A stretch of DNA of 15,487 bases from an uncultured Gemmatimonadales bacterium (lineage in GTDB: Bacteria; Gemmatimonadota; Gemmatimonadetes; Longimicrobiales; Gaopeijiaceae): NCBI GenBank assembly GCA_937983085.1, contig CALJKZ010000533.1:1-15487 (forward strand). Reading direction: 5' to 3'. Numbering within the stretch: the stretch's first letter is position 1; the number at the start of each line of letters is the position of its first letter. Below the pieces are notes generated by a model. The model searched no databases. It was not told the origin of the DNA and saw only the letters and a list, made by a program, of their open reading frames with translations. A program made the translations under genes and the position numbers. Positions 1-7,507 of the stretch are shown one piece after another.

Positions 1-6
1 GCGAGC

Positions 7-1842
7 GTGCTGGTGGTACCCCTCCTGATCGTTCTTAGTGTCCCCCACTCGCCCTACGGCCTCGGACCCCTTGGGGAGGCGTGGTGGCTCACCCTGCTCA
101 CCACCATCCTCGGCGTCGCCCTGTTCACCGACGCCGTGGTCACATTGGTCCGGTTCCTCCGCCGGGTTCGAAGGGCTCTCGCCGAGGGGTACACGCGGCA
201 CGTGGTGGCTCTCGTCGTTTCGGACCGCGATCGGGAGAACGGCTTCCTGCTCCAAGGGGTGCACGCGTTCTCCCAGTTGCGCACCAACGAACGCCGCACC
301 GTGGGGCGCCTCCGGTTCCTGGCGCCGCTTTGCTACCTCCTCGGGGCGACCTGGTTCGTCGTGGGGTTCGGAGTCCTTCTTTTCCTCGCGGCACGAGGGT
401 GGATCACGCCTGCGGGCCTCGCCTTCGGTACCGCGGCCCCCGCCGGCTTCATCTGGTTTTTCGGACTCGTCCTTCGGGCCACCGAAGGCACGCTCTCCTA
501 CCATGCGCGGGAGTCGTGGCACCCGGAGGACTGGGCCGAAGACCTGGCACGCAACGAGATCGAGGCGTGGCAGAAGTCCGGTGTGGAGCGCGGCCTGGTC
601 CGGGCCGACGGGTCGGTACGCGGCGCTCCCGCGTGGCCGAGACTCGCGCTGGTAGGCATCGTGGTTGGGGCCTTCGCGGCCGTCATCCCGTCCATGACGT
701 TGGTGCCCGCCTCCACCGTGGGCGCCGTATTCTCCGCCCTCGGGGGGTGGTCGTACGACCGGACCCTGCGGCGTGGGGCGGTGGCCGAGGCGTACCGACC
801 CTATGTGGCGGACGTCGACTCGACGGTTACGCCGGCGCAGGCCGGTGAGCTTCTCCACTCCCTGGCCCGGGCGGGGTATGGCGCCCACGATGCGGAGCAG
901 TTCCGGGAACCGTCGCGGATCTACGAGGAAGCGTGGATGCCGGAAGAGGCACCGGACGGGTTCCGGACGGAGGCGCCTCCGTCCTGGTCCGACACCATCT
1001 GGACATGGGTGGAGCGAGGGCTGACGCCGGAGCAACGTGACTTCCTTCGTGACGCGGCCGACCACCCCGCCCGCGCGGATTTCTCCATGCTCGCGTCGGC
1101 CCCCGACCTCGATCTGGTGGGGGCGTACTACCGCCTTCCCTTCGAGGACGACGATACCTACTTCTCTCCTCCCTTTCCTCGGACTGCGTGTAGGCGCGCG
1201 GCGGCCAGCACCCACCTCGCCCAAGCCGCTCTCCATGCCGACGCCGGTCGACACGACGAGGCGCGGAGGATTGTCCGCGAGGTCATCTCCGTCGGGTTCC
1301 TCCTCGCAGACGCAGCGCCGAGCCTCCTCTCGAACCTCGTCGGATCCATCCTGGTCCAGACAGGAGGAGATGCGCTGAGCAGCGCCATGCGTGTGGCCGG
1401 CGATACCGAGGCCGAGTCGGCTCTCGCGGCCAGCGTGCAGGCGGCCGAGCGTGCGGCCGACCGAATGTCCGTCGCAGCGAGCCCCACGCCGGGCGGTGCG
1501 GCGTATCTCCAGCGGCTCCCGGAGATTGCAGAGGACGTGCGTGCCCTTCCGGGGTTGAGGTGGGAGGCGGCCCACCTCGTCACGGTGTTTTCGCCGTGCG
1601 CCAACCTTCGCCGAGTCGTCTTCGGTCCCGACGACGAGTACTTCGCCTGGATGGATCGGGTGCGGTCGTCGCTGGTGCGATTCCCATCCGAGGAGGCGTA
1701 CTTCGACGTCGCCATGAGAGGGATTGCTCCCATGGCCGAGCCGTCGTTCTTCTCCCGATTCGTGGTCGTGGCCATGGGTGGCGCCTCCACCCAGGGGAGT
1801 TGTGCCCAGGTCGCCGCCGCTCTTCCGTCCCTCGAGAGCTGA
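7..1842 (+). CDS. Unrecognised multi-pass membrane protein with a long soluble C-terminal half (possibly 5'-truncated)
   Basis: I do not recognise a family. The frame reads 611 residues from a GTG at 7, but it is also open to the window edge (two more codons). The true start and ribosome site may therefore lie outside. Hydrophobic stretches are visible near residues 2-12, 27-49, 104-128, 135-157 and 211-246, giving about four or five membrane spans in the first 250 residues. An Arg-rich loop (around 48-56) follows the second span. The rest (about 250-611) is acidic and soluble-looking, with Ala-rich helical segments around 395-480 that could be a repeat or helical bundle. No catalytic motif is evident. 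The stop is 3 nt before the M81 metallopeptidase start, so the two are probably co-transcribed and may be translationally coupled. That it is a real gene is supported by length, by coding-like codon pattern and by the tight junction. The function is unknown. Confidence 0.75.
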   Translation: MLVVPLLIVLSVPHSPYGLGPLGEAWWLTLLTTILGVALFTDAVVTLVRFLRRVRRALAEGYTRHVVALVVSDRDRENGFLLQGVHAFSQLRTNERRTVGRLRFLAPLCYLLGATWFVVGFGVLLFLAARGWITPAGLAFGTAAPAGFIWFFGLVLRATEGTLSYHARESWHPEDWAEDLARNEIEAWQKSGVERGLVRADGSVRGAPAWPRLALVGIVVGAFAAVIPSMTLVPASTVGAVFSALGGWSYDRTLRRGAVAEAYRPYVADVDSTVTPAQAGELLHSLARAGYGAHDAEQFREPSRIYEEAWMPEEAPDGFRTEAPPSWSDTIWTWVERGLTPEQRDFLRDAADHPARADFSMLASAPDLDLVGAYYRLPFEDDDTYFSPPFPRTACRRAAASTHLAQAALHADAGRHDEARRIVREVISVGFLLADAAPSLLSNLVGSILVQTGGDALSSAMRVAGDTEAESALAASVQAAERAADRMSVAASPTPGGAAYLQRLPEIAEDVRALPGLRWEAAHLVTVFSPCANLRRVVFGPDDEYFAWMDRVRSSLVRFPSEEAYFDVAMRGIAPMAEPSFFSRFVVVAMGGASTQGSCAQVAAALPSLES

Positions 1843-1845
1843 CGC

Positions 1846-3432
1846 ATGACGCCGCGCCCCCTTCGTCATCTCCCGGCGTGTCGGCTTCCGGCACTTCGTC
1901 CGAGGAGACCCGGTCTTTGCCTTCTGTTGGTCGCGCTGGTGTTGGCGGGGTGCTCCGGACCCGCCGAGGCGCCACGGTTCCGGGTGGCCGTAGCCACCTT
2001 CCAGCACGAGACGTGCACCTTCTGTCCCGGCGGCGATGTCGATGCCGACGACTGGCGTCAGCGGCTCGTCGGTGACGAGGTCCTGGAGTCGGGTGGGTAC
2101 GTGCGGGGGTTCGTAGCTCAGGCTGCCGACTACGGAGACATGGAGCTGGTTGGTCTCCGATCACCCGCCGGGGTCTTCGGTGGGTCGTCGCGCAGCTGGA
2201 ACTCCAAGGAGGCCTTCGACGAATTCGCCGACGCCATGATCGAGGATCTGCGGGCAGCGATGCCGGTGGATGGCGTGTACCTCGCCCTCCACGGTGCGAT
2301 GGCGGTTCGCGACGTCCCTCGTCCCGAGGCCGAGCTCGCACGACGATTCCGGGAGGTGGTGGGACCCGACGTGCCCATCGCGGCAAGCTTCGATCTCCAC
2401 GGAAACGAGGACGCCGAGTTCCTCGAGCATGCCGACTTCGCCTTCGTGACCAAGCGGTACCCCCATTACGACGCGTCCCTTCAGGGTGCGCGCTCGGCGC
2501 GGGCTCTGCACCGGGTGATGTCGGGCACGTACGCTCCTACGACGGCGACCCGGAAGCCCGGCATCATCACCGCCACCGTGGTCCAATGGACAGGGCAGTC
2601 GCCCTCCATGGACATCATGGAGCGAGCCCGGCGGTGGGAAGCCCGCGAGGACGACGTCTTCGTCAGCGTGTTCTACGGATATCCTTGGTCCGACGTCCCC
2701 GATGTGGGAGCCACCGTCCACGTCATGACCAACGATGATCAGGCCCTCGCCGACGAAATCGCCGACGACATGAACGACTTCATCTGGAGCGTGCGGGAGG
2801 AGTTCGCCGGCGGGACGTACCCTCTTCCCGACGAAGCGGCTCGCATCGTGCTCGATGCCGTCGCACGCGGCGCCACTCCCGTGGCCGTAGGCGACCACAG
2901 CGACCGGCCGGGAGACGCAACCCACATCCTGAAGGCGTTCGAGGCGGCGGGGGTCGAGCGGGTGCTTCATGGAGCCATCAGTGACGCGGCGCTCATCGAC
3001 TCGTTGGTGGCGGCGGATGCCGAGACGGGTACCTCGTTCGACGCGGGTGTGGGAGGCTTCACTCCGTCGGGAGGAACGCCCGCCCGCATCCAGGGGGAGC
3101 TCACGTATCTCGGGCCCTGGAGAGGGTACGACAACGTTGCGGTGGTGGCGTTCGGGTCGCGAAGCGCAGTCATCGTCGTTCCGACCTACACGCAGATCAC
3201 CGACCCCGAGTCCTTCCGCTTCGGGCCGCTCGACCCCGGTGACTTCGACGTGTTCGTGGTCAAGTCGCGCGTCCACTTCCGGCGAGGATTCGACGAGACC
3301 GGCTTCGCTCCCACCATCGTGGTCGTCGAGGCGCCGGGACCGTTCGTCGGCACGACCTTCCTCGATGCACTTCCGTACGAGGATGTCGACTTGACGAGCC
3401 TCTACCCCTATGGGACACCGCCCGGGCGCTGA
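1846..3432 (+). CDS. M81 family metallopeptidase (MlrC/microcystinase C-like), lipoprotein
   Basis: This 528-residue protein matches the M81/MlrC family, zinc enzymes known from cleavage of linearised microcystin and other small peptides. The N-terminal M81 domain spans about residues 45-325. It has the motif FQHET with Glu55, then SFDLHGN with Asp183 and His185, then YPHYD with His207. Spacing and order fit the family's catalytic Glu and zinc ligands. The MlrC C-terminal domain follows from about 345, with the signature at 350-359 (DHSDRPGDAT). That signature looks shortened compared with the usual Asn-Pro-Gly-rich loop. The N-terminus has an unusually long Arg-rich leader (about 23 residues), a hydrophobic core and a lipobox LAGC ending at Cys36. 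The protein is thus predicted to be a lipid-anchored envelope enzyme, whereas many relatives lack a signal. The ATG lies 3 nt after the preceding stop with only a weak Shine-Dalgarno, which fits coupling to the upstream membrane gene. The natural substrate is unknown. Confidence 0.9.
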   Translation: MTPRPLRHLPACRLPALRPRRPGLCLLLVALVLAGCSGPAEAPRFRVAVATFQHETCTFCPGGDVDADDWRQRLVGDEVLESGGYVRGFVAQAADYGDMELVGLRSPAGVFGGSSRSWNSKEAFDEFADAMIEDLRAAMPVDGVYLALHGAMAVRDVPRPEAELARRFREVVGPDVPIAASFDLHGNEDAEFLEHADFAFVTKRYPHYDASLQGARSARALHRVMSGTYAPTTATRKPGIITATVVQWTGQSPSMDIMERARRWEAREDDVFVSVFYGYPWSDVPDVGATVHVMTNDDQALADEIADDMNDFIWSVREEFAGGTYPLPDEAARIVLDAVARGATPVAVGDHSDRPGDATHILKAFEAAGVERVLHGAISDAALIDSLVAADAETGTSFDAGVGGFTPSGGTPARIQGELTYLGPWRGYDNVAVVAFGSRSAVIVVPTYTQITDPESFRFGPLDPGDFDVFVVKSRVHFRRGFDETGFAPTIVVVEAPGPFVGTTFLDALPYEDVDLTSLYPYGTPPGR

Positions 3433-3439
3433 CCCGCCC

Positions 3440-3468
3440 GTGACGGCACGTGGCCTGGGACCTATCTT
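3440..3468 (+). promoter_or_regulatory. Candidate sigma70-type promoter for the small secreted protein gene
   Basis: GTGACG (3440-3445) and TATCTT (3463-3468) are separated by 17 nt, a good housekeeping-sigma spacing. The match to the -35 consensus is TGAC plus flanks, and to the -10 consensus TAT and the final T. It lies just after the M81 gene stop and would give a leader of about 55 nt before the GTG at 3530. This is visual matching only. Confidence 0.35.
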
Positions 3469-3475
3469 GGCCGTC

Positions 3476-3496
3476 CGCGGATAGCAGCGATCCGCG
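3476..3496 (+). other. Stem-loop in the leader of the small secreted protein gene
   Basis: A perfect 7-bp inverted repeat (CGCGGAT 3476-3482, ATCCGCG 3490-3496) encloses a 7-nt loop. If the promoter just upstream is real, the hairpin sits at the very 5' end of the transcript and could stabilise the mRNA. It could instead help terminate the M81 gene, but no T-run follows. Confidence 0.3.
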
Positions 3497-3529
3497 TCGT
3501 ACCATACTCGAACACTGCGGAGCCCCATC

Positions 3530-4003
3530 GTGATCTCGAAGCGCACCCCTCTTTTTGCTCTCGCCGCCTTCGCCGTGGCCCTCCTCGGCGCCGTCGACGC
3601 AGCCGCACAGAACCCGGCCGACCGGTTCGGCGAGTGGCGGATGGATTCGGACAATCCTCCGCCGTACGTGAACATCATGACGTACGAGGCGTGGGGAGAC
3701 GGCGGGATGAGCATCACCGTGGCCTCGACCAACACGCGGGGTCAGGACTCGGAGTGGGGATACAACACGCTCTTCGATGGCGAATTCCGACCGGTGTGGG
3801 GGCAGGAGAACGCCGAGACCGCCGTCGAGTTCGTGGACGAGCGGACCACGCGCATCACCAACATGCGAAACGGTCGGGTCACCCAGGTGATCATCAACAC
3901 GCTCTCCGAGGACGGTGACGTCATCGAGAACGAGTACGTGCGGATGGACCAGAACGGGAAGATCACCGGAGTGGGGCACGCGACGTACCGGCGCATCAAG
4001 TAG
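3530..4003 (+). CDS. Small secreted protein, probable beta-rich fold, unknown function
   Basis: This 157-residue protein starts at GTG with GGAG at 3519-3522, seven nt upstream. Residues 1-26 form a clear Sec signal peptide (KR, then a hydrophobic core, then cleavage after Ala-Ala-Ala near 24-26). The mature part begins with a GEWRMD motif and has alternating short hydrophobic and polar strands, with FDGEFRPVWG in the middle and YRRIK at the end. This layout resembles a large group of small exported proteins in Acidobacteriota and Gemmatimonadota: GxW(K/R) near the start, a central F-DG-x-x-P-V-x-G, then TxxxxxxNGxVT and a closing YxR. They look like single lipocalin-type barrels and are mostly uncharacterised. 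No catalytic residues are evident. It is followed after 79 nt by the serine hydrolase gene, and co-transcription is possible. Assignment to the group is from pattern memory, not a search. Confidence 0.8.
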   Translation: MISKRTPLFALAAFAVALLGAVDAAAQNPADRFGEWRMDSDNPPPYVNIMTYEAWGDGGMSITVASTNTRGQDSEWGYNTLFDGEFRPVWGQENAETAVEFVDERTTRITNMRNGRVTQVIINTLSEDGDVIENEYVRMDQNGKITGVGHATYRRIK

Positions 4004-4082
4004 CCGTCGGGTGTGACCACCAGTCGGCTCTGAGATCAGCCAACCCATTGCCGCGCTCCTTTCTCATCGACGGACCCGTCCC

Positions 4083-5540
4083 ATGAAACGCACCGGACTT
4101 TTCGTTCTCGCCATCACCCTCCTCGGGCCGGCCCTGCCCACCTCTTCCGTGGGCGCTCAGCAGGAGGAGAACTACGACTACTGGCGGCCCCAGCGGGAGA
4201 TGATCCGGTACGGGCAGCAGGCCATCCTGATGTGCAACGGCCTCTTCTCCGGAGATCGCACGTTGGAGCAGGTGTACGAGCAGGAGCTGGCGTTCCTCCC
4301 GCAACCGGTCGGCTCGCCCCGGGGAGGCGACTACGTCGTCGACTGGGACCGCAAGGCCGTCGCCATCGGGGCACCCGGAGGTACGCCGGTCATGCGTGCC
4401 GCCTTCCGGGATGGGCTGGGCTGCATCATTCTCGCGCCGGACCAAACCTTCGAGGACATCGCAGACCTTCCCGAACTCCGTCTGCCACCCCCGCCCGGGG
4501 ATCCGGCCCGGATGTCATGGCCGGATGGAGACGTGGTGGGCGAGGTGATGCTGCCACAGGGGATCGACGCCAACGCTCTGCAGGCGGCGTCCGACTGGGC
4601 CTTCGATCGCGAGTCGCCCGAGCAGGTGACGCTGAGCCTCATGGTCGTCCACGACGGCAGGATCATCCACGAGCGGTACGCGCCCGGCGTGGACATGCAC
4701 ACGAAGACGCGCACGTGGTCGACGGCGAAGAGCATCGCCGTGACGCTCATCGGGATGCTCGTCGACGAGGGACGCCTGGCGTTGGACGAGCCCTTGGGGC
4801 TGGAGTGGCTTCCGGAGACCAGCTCCCCGGAGACGGATCCGCGGAACGAGATCACCCTCCGACACGTCCTCAACATGTCCAGCGGTCTCGAGACGGTGGA
4901 CAATCAGGGCCTGGAGTATGCCACGGGGTCGGGCATGGCCTACTGGGCGGGGTCCAGTTCGGTGAACGGCGCCCTGAGCCGAGCCCTCTTCCGCGAGCCG
5001 GGCACGTTCTGGGACTACGAGAACTACGACACCCTTCTGGGGGTGCTGGCCATGAAGCGGGCCCTCGGCGACGAGCAGACCTACCTCGAGTTCCCGCGCC
5101 GGGCCCTCTTCGACAAGATCGGCATGCGCAGCACGCTGCCGAGCACCGACCGCTTCGGCGATTTCATCCTGAGCAGCCAGGTGTACACCAATGCCCGTGA
5201 CCTGGCGCGCTTCGGTCTGCTCTACCTGAACGGGGGTGTGTGGAACGGAGAGCGGCTCATCTCCGAGGAGTGGATCGATTTCGTACGCACGCCGGCGCCC
5301 TCTACGGCTTCCATGGGGAACCAGTACGGTGGCCAGTGGTGGCTCGTGCCCGACGGTCGGGACGACGTACCGTCGGACGCGTACTCTACGGCGGGCAACC
5401 GGGGTCAGTACGTGGTCGTCGTTCCGTCGCACGATCTCGTCATCGTCCGACGCGGCCTCGACTACGGGCGTCAGGGCTTCAACCGGTGGGACCTCACGCG
5501 TGAGGTGCTCAAGGCCTTCGGTCGGGTGAGCGACCACTAG
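4083..5540 (+). CDS. Exported serine hydrolase, class C beta-lactamase / 6-aminohexanoate-dimer hydrolase-like
   Basis: This 485-residue protein has the serine beta-lactamase-like fold (PF00144 type). Residues 1-25 are a Sec signal peptide ending VGA. The catalytic tetrad S-T-A-K is at Ser213-Lys216. The second motif Y-E-N is at Tyr312-Asn314. The third motif region reads AGNRGQ at 437-442, where the canonical KTG is replaced, as in esterases and in NylB-type amide hydrolases. The likely reaction is hydrolysis of an ester or linear amide through an acyl-serine intermediate in the periplasm or outside. The lack of KTG argues against beta-lactam resistance. Before the catalytic domain lies an extra domain of about 100 residues with C51-N-G-L-F-S-G and G-L-G-C114, probably disulfide-linked, a pairing seen in several related serine hydrolases. 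The gene stands between the small secreted protein and the histidine-rich membrane protein operon. Its Shine-Dalgarno (GGAC) is weak. The substrate cannot be told from sequence. Confidence 0.9.
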   Translation: MKRTGLFVLAITLLGPALPTSSVGAQQEENYDYWRPQREMIRYGQQAILMCNGLFSGDRTLEQVYEQELAFLPQPVGSPRGGDYVVDWDRKAVAIGAPGGTPVMRAAFRDGLGCIILAPDQTFEDIADLPELRLPPPPGDPARMSWPDGDVVGEVMLPQGIDANALQAASDWAFDRESPEQVTLSLMVVHDGRIIHERYAPGVDMHTKTRTWSTAKSIAVTLIGMLVDEGRLALDEPLGLEWLPETSSPETDPRNEITLRHVLNMSSGLETVDNQGLEYATGSGMAYWAGSSSVNGALSRALFREPGTFWDYENYDTLLGVLAMKRALGDEQTYLEFPRRALFDKIGMRSTLPSTDRFGDFILSSQVYTNARDLARFGLLYLNGGVWNGERLISEEWIDFVRTPAPSTASMGNQYGGQWWLVPDGRDDVPSDAYSTAGNRGQYVVVVPSHDLVIVRRGLDYGRQGFNRWDLTREVLKAFGRVSDH

Positions 5541-5650
5541 AAGGGCGATCAGAGGCGGGAGCCAGCCGACCCAACGGGAGGGTGCCCGGCGCTTACCAGG
5601 GCTCCCGACGGGCCGAACCCGGGGTTCGCCGGGGGGTAATTCGCGCTGAA

Positions 5651-5671
5651 ATTCCTTAGTTTCCAAGGAAT
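5651..5671 (+). other. Perfect 7-bp stem-loop in the leader of the membrane-protein operon
   Basis: ATTCCTT (5651-5657) and AAGGAAT (5665-5671) pair perfectly around a 7-nt loop (AGTTTCC). It is one of the few A/T-rich spots in the 164-nt gap between the serine hydrolase and the membrane-protein gene, ending 33 nt before the ATG. It may be an operator or a leader hairpin. A weaker 8-bp long-range pair (5556-5563 with 5600-5607) lies just upstream. No convincing promoter was found. Confidence 0.25.
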
Positions 5672-5704
5672 CCAGGGCCCTCTTCGTTCGACGCCGCAGG
5701 ACCG

Positions 5705-6787
5705 ATGTTCAAGACCGGATACATTCTGAACCCACGCCAGGACCTGGTGTGGTTTCTCCTCCTGCCGTTCGTCGCGGTGGCCATGGCCCTCGGGTTCCAG
5801 GCGTGGCTTCCCTACGTCGCCGTGGCGTCCATCAACCTCTGGATCACCATCCCGCACCACTATGCGGGCTGGGTTCGCTCCTATGGGATGCCCGACGTCT
5901 GGGAGCGCTTCAAGGACCGGCTCATCATCGGTCCCATCGCCATCGTCGGGTTCACCATCCTCGGCCTTCAGTTCGCGCCCATCACGCTCCTGCTTCTGGT
6001 GACGGCGTGGGACCACCAGCACAGCATCATGCAGCAGCATGGCCTGGCGCGGATCTACGACTACAAGGCGGGGGCCGGGCTAAAGAACACGCGGCGGGTG
6101 GACCTCGGGCTCCACTGCGTGCTCTACGCCTACATGTTCCTGAACGCACCCATGTTCCGGTTCCTCTGGATCCGGGAGCTCCACCGCATGCAGGTGCCGC
6201 TTTCAGTGGACTTCATCAACGGCCTGCTGATCTTCAGTCAGGTCGTGCTGGTGGGCTACCTGATCTTCTACGGGTACCACCTGTGGAGGACCGTGCAGGA
6301 GGGCGGCATCATCAATCCCGTGAAGTACGCCTTCATCGGGGCCAGCTACTTCCTCTGGTACTTCGTCTCCTGGCACACGAACTCCATCCTGCTGTATGCC
6401 GTCGCCCACCGGCTCATGCACGGCGTGCAGTACATCGTCATGGTCTACGCCTTCATGTCGAAGTCGAAGGAGAAGGGGACCTTCAAGGAGGGCCTGTGGA
6501 GTCGCATGACGGGGCCCGGAAACCTCCGGTGGTTCCTCCTGGGCGGCGTCGTCTACGCCATTCTCTTCCAGCTCATCATCAACCGTCCCCTGGACGAGTT
6601 CGGGTTCGGCGTGGTGAACTTCGCGCCCTACCCCGCCATCCCGGAGTTCGGGATCCCGGCGCTCGACTACACCGCCGGGTACGCCCTATTCTCCCAGATG
6701 ATGATCTACACGTACGGTCTCATGCATTACTACCTCGACTCCTTCATCTGGAAGGTGTCGGACAAGCAGACCCAGAAGGGCTTGTAG
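5705..6787 (+). CDS. Histidine-rich polytopic inner-membrane protein, possible membrane metalloenzyme
   Basis: This 360-residue protein has about eight hydrophobic segments (roughly 17-32, 33-50, 75-103, 134-152, 169-192, 207-232, 264-282 and 313-345) and starts at ATG with AGGA at 5698-5701. Many histidines sit at or inside membrane borders in compact motifs: H51-H52-Y, W102-D-H104-Q-H106, Q-Q-H112-G, W223-H224-T-N, H235-R-L-M-H239 (an HxxxH) and H341-Y-Y-L-D345-S-F-I-W. Clusters like this are typical of membrane-embedded di-iron or iron enzymes, such as fatty-acid desaturase/hydroxylases or the Brp/Blh carotenoid dioxygenases. The spacing does not match the desaturase signature, and any Blh link is remote. 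I recall similar closing motifs (HYYxDxFIWK) in uncharacterised bacterial membrane proteins. The gene heads a tight three-gene unit. The metalloenzyme role is inference. Confidence 0.8.
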   Translation: MFKTGYILNPRQDLVWFLLLPFVAVAMALGFQAWLPYVAVASINLWITIPHHYAGWVRSYGMPDVWERFKDRLIIGPIAIVGFTILGLQFAPITLLLLVTAWDHQHSIMQQHGLARIYDYKAGAGLKNTRRVDLGLHCVLYAYMFLNAPMFRFLWIRELHRMQVPLSVDFINGLLIFSQVVLVGYLIFYGYHLWRTVQEGGIINPVKYAFIGASYFLWYFVSWHTNSILLYAVAHRLMHGVQYIVMVYAFMSKSKEKGTFKEGLWSRMTGPGNLRWFLLGGVVYAILFQLIINRPLDEFGFGVVNFAPYPAIPEFGIPALDYTAGYALFSQMMIYTYGLMHYYLDSFIWKVSDKQTQKGL

Positions 6788-6813
6788 TCCGAGCTCTAGA
6801 GGGGCCGTAAGCC

Positions 6814-7497
6814 GTGGCACTGGCACCCGACAACTCCCCCTGGTACCGCAGGTTCCGCATGCTCCTGGGGATCTACGTCCTCGCCATGGCGTTCGGCGTC
6901 AGGGAGTACTACCTGGCGCGCCAGGGCGCCATCGTCGACCCCGAGACCGCCGAATGGTCCCGCATGGCGGAGGTCATCTCCCGGATCAATCCGGCCGATG
7001 CCGACACCGAGTACCTGAACGCCATGGAGGCCCTCAAACGGGGCGACTCGGACGCGTTTGTCCGGCACATGGAAACGGCGCTGGACAAGAACGTGAAGCA
7101 CAACGATGTGCTCCTCCGGAGCTATGCCCAGCACCTGTTCACCACCAACGCCGACTATCGTCTGGTGAACAGTGCTCTGCAGCGGTGGCGGCAGAACCAT
7201 CCCTTCAACAACGAGCCCTTCGAGATCCCCCTGGGCTCGGGACCCACCACGCCCGAGGCGGAGCGCGCCCTGCGCCGTGAGCTGGATGCCATCGACTGGG
7301 TCCTCCGCTACGACTTCCAGCCGCCCGACGACGCGAATCCCCGATGGCGGGTCCTTCTCTACATCCGACCCGCGGTGGCGATCGACGCGCGGGAGGCGGT
7401 CGCTGCGGTATCCATTCTCGCGCTACCTCCGGAGATGCGGCGAGACTTCAGGGTGACGTGCCTGAACCTCGAGGATTGCCGACGGGTTCCGCGATGA
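6814..7497 (+). CDS. Single-span membrane-anchored protein of unknown function
   Basis: This 227-residue protein reads from a GTG at 6814, 26 nt after the preceding stop, with GAGGGG about 11-13 nt upstream. An ATG 15 codons later is an alternative start but would cut into the basic flank (RRFR) of the only membrane span. That span (about residues 16-30) is short and follows a positively charged N-terminus, suggesting a type II signal anchor with the bulk outside the cytoplasm. Residues 45-150 look helical and could hold one or two TPR-like hairpins (EYLNAMEALKRGDSDAF followed by HMETALDKN). The C-terminal part is strand-rich, and two cysteines near the end (C216 and C222) could form a disulfide. 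No family recognised. Its position between the histidine-rich membrane protein and the AlkD-like gene suggests it partners the former. Confidence 0.75.
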   Translation: MALAPDNSPWYRRFRMLLGIYVLAMAFGVREYYLARQGAIVDPETAEWSRMAEVISRINPADADTEYLNAMEALKRGDSDAFVRHMETALDKNVKHNDVLLRSYAQHLFTTNADYRLVNSALQRWRQNHPFNNEPFEIPLGSGPTTPEAERALRRELDAIDWVLRYDFQPPDDANPRWRVLLYIRPAVAIDAREAVAAVSILALPPEMRRDFRVTCLNLEDCRRVPR

Positions 7498-7507
7498 GAG
7501 TGTCCGT

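Noticed and set aside
2161..3735. Long open frame of 524 codons on the - strand
   Set aside because: It is antisense to the M81 peptidase and the small secreted protein, with His/Arg/Val-rich shadow composition.
4004..4082. Promoter for the serine hydrolase (GTGACC near 4011)
   Set aside because: No -10-like hexamer at a suitable distance.
5556..5607. 8-bp stem CGGGAGCC / GGCTCCCG as a terminator of the serine hydrolase gene
   Set aside because: The loop is 36 nt and no T-run follows. It is likely chance pairing in GC-rich sequence.
5705..6787. Direct call as a Brp/Blh carotenoid dioxygenase or fatty-acid desaturase
   Set aside because: The histidine spacing does not fit either signature well enough, so only a general metalloenzyme hypothesis is kept.
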